This document shows positions 8,945 to 16,386 of a stretch of DNA of 64,000 bases, one piece after another. The stretch is from positions 1-64,000 of the forward strand of contig NZ_JAIZDA010000017.1 in the NCBI RefSeq assembly GCF_020404405.1, given 5' to 3'. The notes under the pieces are model-generated. The model worked only from the letters and a program-made list of their open reading frames with translations, made no database searches and was not told the origin of the DNA. Made by a program: the position numbers and the translations under genes. Source of the DNA: Novosphingobium sp. FKTRR1. GTDB taxonomy: Bacteria; Pseudomonadota; Alphaproteobacteria; Sphingomonadales; Sphingomonadaceae. Each line of letters starts with the position of its first letter. Position 1 is the stretch's first letter.

Positions 8945-9847
8945 TCAGGCCGCGTGCTTGATCTTTTCGACCGCGAGGCTGACGCGGTTCGAGATCGGCT
9001 GGAACGCTTCGCTGGCGAGCTTGAGGAACGCTTCGCTGTTCTTCGAGCTGGTGGCGACCGCTGCGTCAAAGTGCTTGCGCAGCAGGGCGCTCTGCTTCTC
9101 GAGGAATTCGGTCGGCGACTTCACCGTGGTCAGATCCTTGATCTCGACGGTCAGCGCTTCGACGGCCGACTTGCTTTCGGTCACGTAGCCCTTGCCCAGT
9201 TCCTGCAGACCGGTGGCGAGGATCTTGCTCGACTCGACGATGGCTTCAACGTTGCCCTTGGCAAACGCGGTCACGTCGCCGAGGTTGGCCTGGCTCTTTT
9301 CGAAAGCGGCCTTGGCCTTCTCGGTGGCGTCCTTGATGGCGGACTGGAACTTGTCGGTGAGTTCGGTGGTGGTAGCGGTCATGATGGTCTGTTCCTTGCG
9401 GGGTGCCGTCGCTTTCACCGATACGGGTGTGGCGGCTGGCGTTGATTTGGGAGCATTGGCGGCGGCTGGTTTGGCAGGTGTTTTTGCAACTGCCTTTACC
9501 GGCCGGGATACGGGCGTCTTCGGAGCGGGCGCCTTGGCAGAAAGCACTTTGGCAGTTGGTGCTTTGAGCTTCGCAGGTGCCTTGATCTTGGCAGGTGCCG
9601 CGATCGCTGGCGCCACGTCCGCCTTTGCCGGTTCGCCGGCTTCGCTGACGGCAGGGCGCGCACCCTTGCGAGGACGTCCAACCGATCGCTTCTGCGCAAT
9701 CGGTTCTGGCGTCGGCGCAGTTTCAGCCGGTTCGGCGACAACTTCCGTCAGCGGTGTTTCAAGCGGTAGGGAACCCCCGCTGTCAATGGCGGGCGCGGGG
9801 CCCGCCACAGTGGGGGCGTCCTCACGCAGATCAACCTGTTCGGTCAT
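8945..9847 (-). CDS. phasin with N-terminal Lys/Ala/Pro-rich, AT-hook-like extension
   Basis: A 300-residue protein. Residues ~156-300 are a phasin domain (long amphipathic helices, KFQSAIKDATEKAKAAFEKS, GNVEAIVESSKILATG), which coats polyhydroxyalkanoate granules. Residues 1-155 are low-complexity and rich in Ala, Pro and Lys. They contain an AT-hook-like GRPRKGARP at 57-65 and repeated K-A-P units, resembling the histone-like tail of PhaF-type granule proteins but at the opposite end. A strong ribosome site precedes an internal ATG at 9382, so a 145-residue phasin may also be made. It is next to phaC on the same strand. Its promoter carries PhaR-like operators. DNA binding is inference. Confidence 0.87.
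   Translation of the reverse strand: MTEQVDLREDAPTVAGPAPAIDSGGSLPLETPLTEVVAEPAETAPTPEPIAQKRSVGRPRKGARPAVSEAGEPAKADVAPAIAAPAKIKAPAKLKAPTAKVLSAKAPAPKTPVSRPVKAVAKTPAKPAAANAPKSTPAATPVSVKATAPRKEQTIMTATTTELTDKFQSAIKDATEKAKAAFEKSQANLGDVTAFAKGNVEAIVESSKILATGLQELGKGYVTESKSAVEALTVEIKDLTTVKSPTEFLEKQSALLRKHFDAAVATSSKNSEAFLKLASEAFQPISNRVSLAVEKIKHAA
9382..9397 (-). promoter_or_regulatory. internal ribosome binding site and start codon within the phasin gene
   Basis: On the minus strand an AAGGA (complement of 9393-9397) lies 10 bases before an in-frame ATG (complement of 9380-9382). This start would give a 145-residue protein containing only the phasin domain, the usual size of this family. It coincides exactly with the boundary between the Lys/Ala/Pro region and the phasin domain. 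Confidence 0.55.
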
Positions 9848-9909
9848 GTCGGTGCGACTCCTGCTATGCAGCAACGCGCTGACGGTCAGTGGACTCGATC
9901 GTCGACCAA

Positions 9910-9924
9910 TGCTGCACTGCACAA
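9910..9924. promoter_or_regulatory. PhaR-like operator A (TGC-N3-GCA) overlapping the phasin -10
   Basis: TGC-ACT-GCA (9913-9921) lies inside the longer TGCTGCACTGCACAA. It covers the transcription start and touches the -10 hexamer of the phasin promoter. PHA-responsive PhaR repressors are known to bind CTGC-N3/4-GCAG-type sites in phasin promoters, so a repressor role is likely. Confidence 0.5.
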
Positions 9925-9950
9925 AATAGGAATGCGCCCGCAAAAGTCAA
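9923..9950 (-). promoter_or_regulatory. sigma70-type promoter of the phasin gene
   Basis: On the minus strand TTGACT (complement of 9945-9950) and TATTTT (complement of 9923-9928) are separated by 16 bases. This leaves a 5' leader of about 65 bases before the ATG at 9847. Confidence 0.6.
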
Positions 9951-9957
9951 GTGAGTT

Positions 9958-9972
9958 TTGTGCGCTGCACAA
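9958..9972. promoter_or_regulatory. PhaR-like operator B, perfect 15-bp palindrome upstream of the phasin -35
   Basis: TTGTGC-GCT-GCACAA is a perfect inverted repeat centred about 50 bases upstream of the predicted transcription start. It shares the TGC-N3-GCA core and the GCACAA arm with operator A. It lies between the phaC stop and the phasin promoter. Confidence 0.55.
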
Positions 9973-9998
9973 TGGGTTTTGCGTCCAATTCGGCCCGA

Positions 9999-11912
9999 TC
10001 ACCGGGACTTTACGTAGCGCCCCGGTGCATCCTCGATGACGGGATCGCCGCGCCCGCCCGGCGCGCGCTTGCCCTTCGCCGTGGTCGTGGCGGGGCTTTG
10101 GGTCGTTAGCCAGTCCAGCCAGTCTGGCCACCAGCTTCCCTTGGTTTCGCTGGCGCCTGCGACAAATTCGGCAAAGCTGGCGTGCTCACCGGGGTTGAGC
10201 CAGTATTGATACTTACCCGATGAGGGCGGATTGACCACCCCCGCGATGTGACCCGACCCGGCCAGCACGAAGCGGAACGGTCCGGACAGATGCCGCGTCA
10301 AGCGCCACACGCTTTCCGCAGGTGCGATGTGGTCCTGACGACCGGCTTGAATGTAGCACGGTGTTGCAATGCGGTGCAGGTCAATCGGCGTGCCATCCAC
10401 GCTGAGCGCGTCGGGCACCACCAGCCGGTTGTCGCGGTACAGGTCGGTAAGATAGGATTTATGCCACTTGGCCGGAAGGTTGGTGGTGTCGCCATTCCAG
10501 TGCAGCAAGTCGAACGCCGGGTACTCCTCGCCCAGCAAATAGTTGTTGACCACGTAGTTCCAGATCAGGTCCGACCCGCGCAGCAGATTGAACGTCACGG
10601 CCATGTAACGACCGTCAAGGTAGCCGTCCGCTGCCAGGCTATCGAGCAGCCGCAATTGGCCTTCATCAATGAACACCTTGAGGTCGCCGGCGAGCTCGAA
10701 ATCGACTTGCGCAGTGAAGAAGGTGGCGCTGGCGACCTTGTCTGCCTGATTGCGTCGCGCCAGCACGGCCAGCGTCGCCGCCAGCGTGGTGCCAGCAACA
10801 CAATAGCCGATGGTGTGGACGGCAGGCACCTTCAGCCGCGCCCGGACCACGTCGATCGCGTCGATCTGGGCCAGCACGTAGTCGTCCCATAGGACATCGG
10901 CCATCGTGGCATCGGCCGATTTCCACGATACAACGAACACCGATATGCCCTGTTCCACCGCCCAGCGGATGAAGCTGTTCTTGGGGTTCAGGTCGAGGAT
11001 GTAGAACCGGTTGATCCACGGCGGGAAAATGACCAGTGGCGTCTCAAGCACCTTCTCGGTGGTGGGCGTGTACTGGATCAACTGGTACAGCGGCGTTTCG
11101 TGCACCACTTTGCCCGGCGTTGCCGCGATGTTGCGGCCCAGTTCAAACGCATCCGGGTCGGTGTGGGTCAGCTGCCCCTTGCGCAAGTCACCCAGCAGAT
11201 GGTCAACCCCGCGCACCAGATTTTCGCCGTGGGTTTCGAGCGTGCGTTCGACCACCACCGGGTTGGTCAACGGGAAGTTGGCGGGGCTTAGCGCATCGGT
11301 GATGACCTTGGTCAGGAACACGAGTTGGGTCTTGCGCTCCTCGGGCAGGCCCTCGACATCGGCGGCCATCGCGTTCAATCGGTCGGCGAGTAGCAGGTAC
11401 GTCTGATGCAGCAATGCAAAGACGGGCTGTTCGCGCCAGCGCGCATCGGCAAAGCGGCGATCCTTGCGCGGCAGTTCGGGCGCGGCATCGCCGGGCACCG
11501 GACGCCCGCCCGAATTGCCGTAAAGCGTCAGCACTTGCGTCCACAGCGTCAGGCTCTCATCCCAAAGCTTGAGCTGGGTTTCGGGCTTGACGATCGGCAG
11601 CGCGGCCAGCCAGTCGCGCGTCCATGTGGTCCAGCGAGCCGGATCGGCCAGCCGGGCCAGCATCGGCTCGGCCTTCCCCGCTTGCTCTGCACCGAAATCG
11701 AGCCACATTTTCTGCAACTTGGCCGCCGACATCGCCCAGTGCTGCAAGTCGGTAGGGTCTGGCGCGGGGGTTTCGGCTGTGGGCATCAACGGCGCGAACA
11801 GCGCGCGCAAGGCTTCGCCTTGCTGGCGGAACAGGTCTTCGACCACGGCCCGACCTTGGGCCTCGTCCGATACGGGGGAATCGTCTGTCGGGGTGTTCTG
11901 TCGCTTGTCCAT
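9999..11912 (-). CDS. phaC: class I poly(R)-hydroxyalkanoate synthase PhaC
   Basis: A 637-residue cytosolic/granule enzyme that polymerises (R)-3-hydroxyacyl-CoA into PHA. The N-terminal PhaC_N domain is followed by an alpha/beta-hydrolase fold with the lipase-like box GYCVAG (nucleophile Cys371), Asp in GRQDHIAP and His in GSGHIAG, giving a complete Cys-Asp-His triad. Length fits class I (no PhaE/PhaR subunit needed). The start ATG 11912 is chosen because GGAGGGA sits 5 bases upstream; an ATG at 11924 is possible. The phasin gene lies downstream on the same strand. phaA and phaB are not in the window. Confidence 0.95.
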   Translation of the reverse strand: MDKRQNTPTDDSPVSDEAQGRAVVEDLFRQQGEALRALFAPLMPTAETPAPDPTDLQHWAMSAAKLQKMWLDFGAEQAGKAEPMLARLADPARWTTWTRDWLAALPIVKPETQLKLWDESLTLWTQVLTLYGNSGGRPVPGDAAPELPRKDRRFADARWREQPVFALLHQTYLLLADRLNAMAADVEGLPEERKTQLVFLTKVITDALSPANFPLTNPVVVERTLETHGENLVRGVDHLLGDLRKGQLTHTDPDAFELGRNIAATPGKVVHETPLYQLIQYTPTTEKVLETPLVIFPPWINRFYILDLNPKNSFIRWAVEQGISVFVVSWKSADATMADVLWDDYVLAQIDAIDVVRARLKVPAVHTIGYCVAGTTLAATLAVLARRNQADKVASATFFTAQVDFELAGDLKVFIDEGQLRLLDSLAADGYLDGRYMAVTFNLLRGSDLIWNYVVNNYLLGEEYPAFDLLHWNGDTTNLPAKWHKSYLTDLYRDNRLVVPDALSVDGTPIDLHRIATPCYIQAGRQDHIAPAESVWRLTRHLSGPFRFVLAGSGHIAGVVNPPSSGKYQYWLNPGEHASFAEFVAGASETKGSWWPDWLDWLTTQSPATTTAKGKRAPGGRGDPVIEDAPGRYVKSR

Positions 11913-12055
11913 GCGTCCCTCCATCGTGTCCGTACCTGGCCTGTATAGAGCCAATCTGACGGGATGTTAGCCCTGAGGTTTCCTTGAACGAACGATTGGC
12001 GTAAGGCCGCCCGGCGGCAATCGGGCCGCAGCCATTATTACGAGTAGTCGGAACC

Positions 12056-13255
12056 GTGGACGAAGAATTCTACCGCATGAAGCGCCTGCCGCCCTATGTC
12101 ATCGCCGAAGTCAACGGCATGCGGGCAGCGGCACGCGCCGCCGGGCGGGACATCATCGACCTCGGCATGGGCAATCCCGATCTGCCGCCGCCCCAGCATG
12201 TGATCGACAAGCTGTGCGAGGTGGCGCAGAAACCTTCGGCCCACGGCTATTCGGCGTCCAAGGGCATTCCCGGCGTGCGCAAGGCGCAGGCCAACTACTA
12301 TGCGCGCCGCTTCAACGTCGAACTCGACCCTGAAACCGAAGTGGTGATGACGCTTGGGTCGAAGGAAGGGCTGGCCAGCCTTGCCACCGCGATCACCGCG
12401 CCCGGCGATGTCGTGTTGGCACCCAACCCCAGCTACCCGATCCACACGTTCGGTTTCATCATCGCCGGGGCCACGATCCGTTCGGTGCCGACCACGCCCG
12501 ATGATCGCTATTGGGATTCGCTCGACCGGGCGATGCGCTACAGCGTGCCGCGCCCGTCGGTGCTGATCGTCAACTACCCGTCGAATCCGACGGCCGAAAC
12601 GGTCGACCTTGCCTTTTACGAGCGGCTGGTCGCTTGGGCGCGCGAGAACAAGGTGTGGGTGCTGTCGGACCTTGCCTATTCCGAACTGTACTATGACGGT
12701 CAGCCGACCCGCTCGATCCTCGAAGTGCCGGGGGCAAAGGATGTCGCGGTCGAATTCACCTCGATGTCCAAGACGTTCTCGATGGCGGGCTGGCGCGTCG
12801 GGTTTGCGGTGGGAAATCCCAGGCTGATCGCCGCGCTCACCCGGGTCAAGTCGTACCTCGACTATGGCGCTTTCACCCCGATTCAGGCCGCAACCTGTGC
12901 GGCGCTCAACGGGCCGCAGGAAATCGTCGAGCAGAACCGCCAGCTTTACCAGCGGCGGCGTGACGTGATGGTCGAATCGTTCGGTCGTGCCGGTTGGGAC
13001 ATTCCCAGCCCCAAAGCCTCGATGTTCGCCTGGGCACCCCTGCCGCCAGCGCTCAAGCACTTGGGCAGCCTTGAGTTTTCCAAGCAGTTGCTCACCCAGG
13101 CCGAAGTCGCGGTGGCTCCGGGCGTGGGCTATGGCGAGGATGGCGAAGGCTATGTCCGCATCGCCATGGTCGAAAACGAACAACGGCTGCGGCAGGCCGC
13201 ACGCAACATCAAACGCTATCTGGTCAGCATGGGCGTGAACGTCTCGGCGGCATGA
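12056..13255 (+). CDS. class I/II aminotransferase, AlaC/LL-DAP-aminotransferase-like
   Basis: A 399-residue fold-type I PLP enzyme. The PLP lysine is Lys239 in SMSKTFSMAGWR. Other family marks are GMGNPDLPPP near the N-terminus, NPSYPIH, NYPSNPT and the C-terminal substrate Arg region (GEGYVRIAMVEN). It most resembles AlaC-type glutamate-pyruvate aminotransferases, which databases often label LL-diaminopimelate aminotransferase. The GTG start 12056 gives the DEEFYRMKRLPPYV terminus typical of homologues; ATG 12077 is the fallback. It is divergent from phaC with a 143-base gap. Confidence 0.85.
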   Translation: MDEEFYRMKRLPPYVIAEVNGMRAAARAAGRDIIDLGMGNPDLPPPQHVIDKLCEVAQKPSAHGYSASKGIPGVRKAQANYYARRFNVELDPETEVVMTLGSKEGLASLATAITAPGDVVLAPNPSYPIHTFGFIIAGATIRSVPTTPDDRYWDSLDRAMRYSVPRPSVLIVNYPSNPTAETVDLAFYERLVAWARENKVWVLSDLAYSELYYDGQPTRSILEVPGAKDVAVEFTSMSKTFSMAGWRVGFAVGNPRLIAALTRVKSYLDYGAFTPIQAATCAALNGPQEIVEQNRQLYQRRRDVMVESFGRAGWDIPSPKASMFAWAPLPPALKHLGSLEFSKQLLTQAEVAVAPGVGYGEDGEGYVRIAMVENEQRLRQAARNIKRYLVSMGVNVSAA

Positions 13256-13373
13256 TCTGTGCGCCCGTGGTCGTCCCTTGCGGGCCGCCGCGGGCGATAT
13301 GCCGTCATTTCTGCCTCGAACGATCCCGCAAAGACACTGGACCGCAGCGGCGTGTCGGGTATTTAATCGCGCG

Positions 13374-14216
13374 ATGAATATAACCGGAGCAGGAGCGAGG
13401 GCCGTGGGAACCGAGGCGAGGAAGTTTCAGGATCGCGTCAGCGTGACGATTGCCGATCATGTCGCGCATGTGCTGCTCGACCGGGCCGACAAGATGAACG
13501 CGCTCGATGACGCGATGTTTGCCGGCATCATCGAGGCGGGCGAATACCTGCAAGATGCGCCCGGCGTGCGCGCGGTGGTGCTGTCGGGCGCGGGGCGTTC
13601 GTTCTGTGCGGGGCTGGACCTGTCGAGCCTGGGCAATGCCGACCGCTGGCAGGGCAATGCTCTGGCCGATCGCACCCACGGCAACGCCAACCGCGCCCAG
13701 CAGGCGGCGGTGATCTGGCGCAAGCTGCGCGTTCCGGTGATCGCGGCCATCCACGGTGTGTGCTTTGGCGGTGGCTTGCAGATTGCCAGTGGAGCGGACA
13801 TCAAGTTCATCACCCCCGATGCCCGGCTGGCGGTGATGGAAGTGAAGTGGGGGCTGGTGCCCGATATGGGCGGCTATCTGCTCTGGCGCGGCAATGTGCG
13901 CGACGATGTGCTGCGCGAACTGACGTATACCCATCGCGAATTCAGCGGCGAGGAAGCCGTGGGCTTCGGTTTTGCTACCCATGTCGATGCCGATCCGCTG
14001 GCCCGTGCGCAGGCCTTGGCCGCTGTGATCGCCAGCAAGAGCCCGCATGCCGTGCAGGCGGCCAAGGGCCTGTCCAACCGCTGGGCCGATCAAACGTCCG
14101 ATGAGGTTCTGTTGGATGAAAGCGTCACGCAGATTCCGCTGATGTATTCGCCCAACCAGATCGAGTCGGTGCGCGCAGGGATGGAACGGCGGGCCGCGCA
14201 ATTCGTCGATCCGTGA
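13374..14216 (+). CDS. enoyl-CoA hydratase/isomerase (crotonase) family protein
   Basis: A 280-residue crotonase-fold protein. The oxyanion-hole segments are visible: GRSFCAGLDL and HGVCFGGGLQIA. Glu in the MEVKWGLVPDMGG segment sits where catalytic acids occur. It acts on acyl-CoA thioesters, probably in fatty-acid or side-chain degradation; the exact substrate is not evident. The ATG at 13374 lacks a good ribosome site, whereas a GTG at 13404 has GGAGCGAGG just upstream, so the true start may be 10 codons later. Confidence 0.85.
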   Translation: MNITGAGARAVGTEARKFQDRVSVTIADHVAHVLLDRADKMNALDDAMFAGIIEAGEYLQDAPGVRAVVLSGAGRSFCAGLDLSSLGNADRWQGNALADRTHGNANRAQQAAVIWRKLRVPVIAAIHGVCFGGGLQIASGADIKFITPDARLAVMEVKWGLVPDMGGYLLWRGNVRDDVLRELTYTHREFSGEEAVGFGFATHVDADPLARAQALAAVIASKSPHAVQAAKGLSNRWADQTSDEVLLDESVTQIPLMYSPNQIESVRAGMERRAAQFVDP

Positions 14217-14335
14217 CCGGTCAAGGCGGGCACGTTGCACCCCGGCATGCTTAGGCGCAAGAATCCGGTTGCGGTGGACGTGCCGCTCGTCTAACCGCGC
14301 GTTTCGCCAAGCGACTGTAGCAAGTGCATGGCCGA

Positions 14336-14409
14336 GGCCCGATGGCGGAGTGGTGACGCGCCGGACTGCAAATCCGTTTACGCCGGTTCGATTCCGGCTC
14401 GGGCCTCCA
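14336..14409 (+). tRNA. tRNA-Cys (anticodon GCA)
   Basis: The acceptor stem GGCCCGA (14336-14342) pairs with TCGGGCC (14399-14405), followed by T and an encoded CCA (14407-14409). The anticodon loop reads CTGCAAA, giving GCA (Cys). The T arm GCCGG-TTCGATT-CCGGC is perfect. It stands alone between the crotonase gene and the ECF sigma gene. Confidence 0.95.
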
Positions 14410-14563
14410 TTATTTCCAAAGATTTGTGCTGACCGAAACCGCCGGGACCTCTGCTCCGCGAGCGGCTTCGTGGTGGGGCTTCAGTTCTGGCCGCCTAACA
14501 TCGGGCGTGCGGGCCGTTGCGCGGAAGATGGGCTGTCGGAATTGCTGTCCGAATTTCTCGCCG

Positions 14564-14587
14564 CGCCAAAAATTTGGCGTTTTGGCG
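14564..14587. repeat. inverted repeat CGCCAAA-AA-TTTGGCG with an extra direct half-site
   Basis: CGCCAAA (14564-14570) and TTTGGCG (14573-14579) form a perfect palindrome, followed one base later by a second TTTGGCG (14581-14587). It lies in the otherwise empty 256-base stretch between tRNA-Cys and the ECF sigma gene, about 80 bases upstream of the sigma start. A looser inverted repeat (TCGGA...TCCGA, ~14536-14552) precedes it. This is a candidate operator for the sigma/FecR/TonB locus. Confidence 0.4.
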
Positions 14588-14665
14588 AAGGATTTTTTCG
14601 GTTCATGTCTCTCCGTCAGCGAATGCATTAAAATCACAAGTGGCCTGTGGGAGGGCGCTACGCAG

Positions 14666-15262
14666 TTGGAAGGGCAACATCACCTTGCGCGGCGCCGTGC
14701 TCTTGCGGCGTGGGTTGCGCGCGAGATCGTGCCACACGAGGGGCGCGTGCGCGCGTGGTTTGCGCGCAAACGCTTGAGCCCAGAGGATATTGATGAGCTG
14801 ATGCAGGAAGCTTATTGCCGAATAGCGATGCTTGATGGCGTCGATCACATCGATTCCGGGCACGCTTATTTCTTTTCCGTGGCGCGAAACCTGTTGCTGC
14901 GCCAATTGAAACGGCAACGCATCGTTCAGTTCGAAGAGATCGCCGAGATCGAAAGCTATCGGGATCAAAGCAGCCCCTCGCCCGAGGACCAGGCAGCCAA
15001 TCGTCAGGCGTATGATCGAGTCAGGGCCCTGATCGCGGATCTACCCGAGCGCTGCGGCAGGATCGTCGAGTTGCGCAAGATCGAAGGCTGGTCGCAAAAG
15101 GAGATCGCGGCGCATTTCGGCATGACCGAGAAGGCCGTGGAAAAGCAGGTGTGGGTCGGCGTTCGCGCCGTACGTGAAGGTTGGTTGCGCCAGTTTGCCA
15201 AGCCAGCCATGCCCGGCGAAAGCCCGAACGTGGCGCGCGAGCGCAAGGCGGGTGAGCCATGA
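14666..15262 (+). CDS. ECF sigma factor, FecI-like
   Basis: About 198 residues. Region 2 (DIDELMQEAYCRIAML, then ARNLLLRQLKRQ) and region 4 (LPERCGRIVELRKIEGWSQKEI followed by FGMTEKAVEKQV) are clear. This is the FecI/iron-starvation type of extracytoplasmic sigma factor, activated through a FecR/TonB-receptor relay. The start is uncertain: TTG 14666 has GGGAGGG about 10 bases upstream and begins close to region 2; ATG 14528 is in frame but would add ~46 non-conserved residues. It overlaps the FecR start by 4 bases (ATGA). Confidence 0.85.
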   Translation: MEGQHHLARRRALAAWVAREIVPHEGRVRAWFARKRLSPEDIDELMQEAYCRIAMLDGVDHIDSGHAYFFSVARNLLLRQLKRQRIVQFEEIAEIESYRDQSSPSPEDQAANRQAYDRVRALIADLPERCGRIVELRKIEGWSQKEIAAHFGMTEKAVEKQVWVGVRAVREGWLRQFAKPAMPGESPNVARERKAGEP

Positions 15263-16224
15263 GCGGCACTCCCCCAGACGATGCGCTGGAAGCAGCGCGT
15301 TTTGTCGCGCGGATGGATACCGGGATCTGGAGCGATGCCGATGAAGCCGAACTGCGGGCGTGGCTCTCCAAAGCGCCCCATCGGCATGGCCTTTTGCTGA
15401 CGACCCATGCGGCTTGGCTGTTGGCTGACGAAACGGCACCGCAAGCGCAGGCCGACAACGCGGATGTGACCGAACCGGTTGCGCCAGGCGCGGTGCGGTT
15501 GCCGCGCCGGGCGGTGCTGGGTGGGCTTGCCGCCGCGACTGCGGGCGTGATCGGGTCCGTTCTGTGGTACGATCGCAGCATCGCCTATGCGACCAAGCTT
15601 GGCGAGATCCGTCGGGTGCCCCTGGTCGATGGTTCGGTCATGACGATAAATTCCGGCAGCGAAATCAAGGTCCGTATCGCCAAGCGTGTGCGGGAAGTGG
15701 AAATCACGCAAGGCGAAGCCTGGTTTGAAGTGGCCAAGGATGCCAGTCGCCCGTTCGTCGTGGCCGCAGGCAAGGCCAAGGCGAAGGCGATCGGAACCGC
15801 CTTTTCGGTGCGTAAGCGCGACAGCGGCGTCGAAGTGCTCGTGACCGAAGGGGTCGTGGAAACTTGGTCGGACGATGCCGATGCGCCGCGATTGCGCGTC
15901 ACAGCCGGGCAACGCGCGTTCATGGGCGAGCAGTCGATCGTCCGCTACGAGGCAACCCGCACGTCCTCTGTGGACCGCGCGCTGGCCTGGCGCGAGGGCA
16001 TGATCGATCTCAACGGCACGACGCTGGGCGACGCGGCCGAAGAGTTCAACCGCTACAACGACCGCAAGATCGTGATCTCGGACCCATCGATGGTCGGCGA
16101 ACAGTTTGATGGGCTGTTCCGCATCGGTGACCCAGAAGGATTTGCGCTGGCGGTGCGCGGCTCGCTCAATGCCAATGTGAATATGGATGATCCGCGATGG
16201 ATAAGGATCGAGCGCGCGCCGTAA
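15259..16224 (+). CDS. FecR-family anti-sigma/sigma-regulator protein
   Basis: A 321-residue protein. The N-terminal cytoplasmic domain (DUF4880-like, WSDADEAELRAWLSKAP) is followed by one membrane helix (about 78-95) and a periplasmic FecR domain (GEIRRVPLVDGS, ITQGEAWFEVAKD, VTAGQRA). It relays the ligand-bound state of the TonB receptor's N-terminal domain to the ECF sigma factor. It is translationally coupled to the sigma gene and sits 162 bases upstream of the cognate STN-type TonB receptor. Confidence 0.9.
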   Translation: MSGTPPDDALEAARFVARMDTGIWSDADEAELRAWLSKAPHRHGLLLTTHAAWLLADETAPQAQADNADVTEPVAPGAVRLPRRAVLGGLAAATAGVIGSVLWYDRSIAYATKLGEIRRVPLVDGSVMTINSGSEIKVRIAKRVREVEITQGEAWFEVAKDASRPFVVAAGKAKAKAIGTAFSVRKRDSGVEVLVTEGVVETWSDDADAPRLRVTAGQRAFMGEQSIVRYEATRTSSVDRALAWREGMIDLNGTTLGDAAEEFNRYNDRKIVISDPSMVGEQFDGLFRIGDPEGFALAVRGSLNANVNMDDPRWIRIERAP

Positions 16225-16320
16225 CGTTAAAAATATCACATCCATCATTAAGCAGAAAAATACGATATTCCGGGGGAAGCGTCGAAAAAATCTGAAACAG
16301 AGGAAGGAAAATCCGCCCAA

Positions 16321-16354
16321 ACACCTCTTGGTGTGTAAGGGGATAAATTCCCTT
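16321..16354 (+). promoter_or_regulatory. two tandem hairpins in the leader of the TonB receptor gene
   Basis: ACACC-TCTT-GGTGT (16321-16334) is followed two bases later by a second hairpin with AAGGG (16337-16341) pairing CCCTT (16350-16354), extendable by a G-U and an A-T pair. They end about 20 bases before the ribosome site (GGGGGAGGA) of the receptor gene. There is no T-tract, so they are unlikely to be a simple terminator. They may control mRNA stability or translation. Confidence 0.4.
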
Positions 16355-16386
16355 TGAGTTCGATATTTTCGATAGGGGGAGGATTT

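Noticed and set aside
12038..13183. 381-codon open frame antisense to the aminotransferase
   Set aside because: Mirror of the aminotransferase codon pattern, no family resemblance, His/Arg/Asp-rich as typical for antisense frames.
15004..16320. 438-codon minus-strand frame over sigma and FecR
   Set aside because: It overlaps two well-supported coupled genes and has no recognisable domain.
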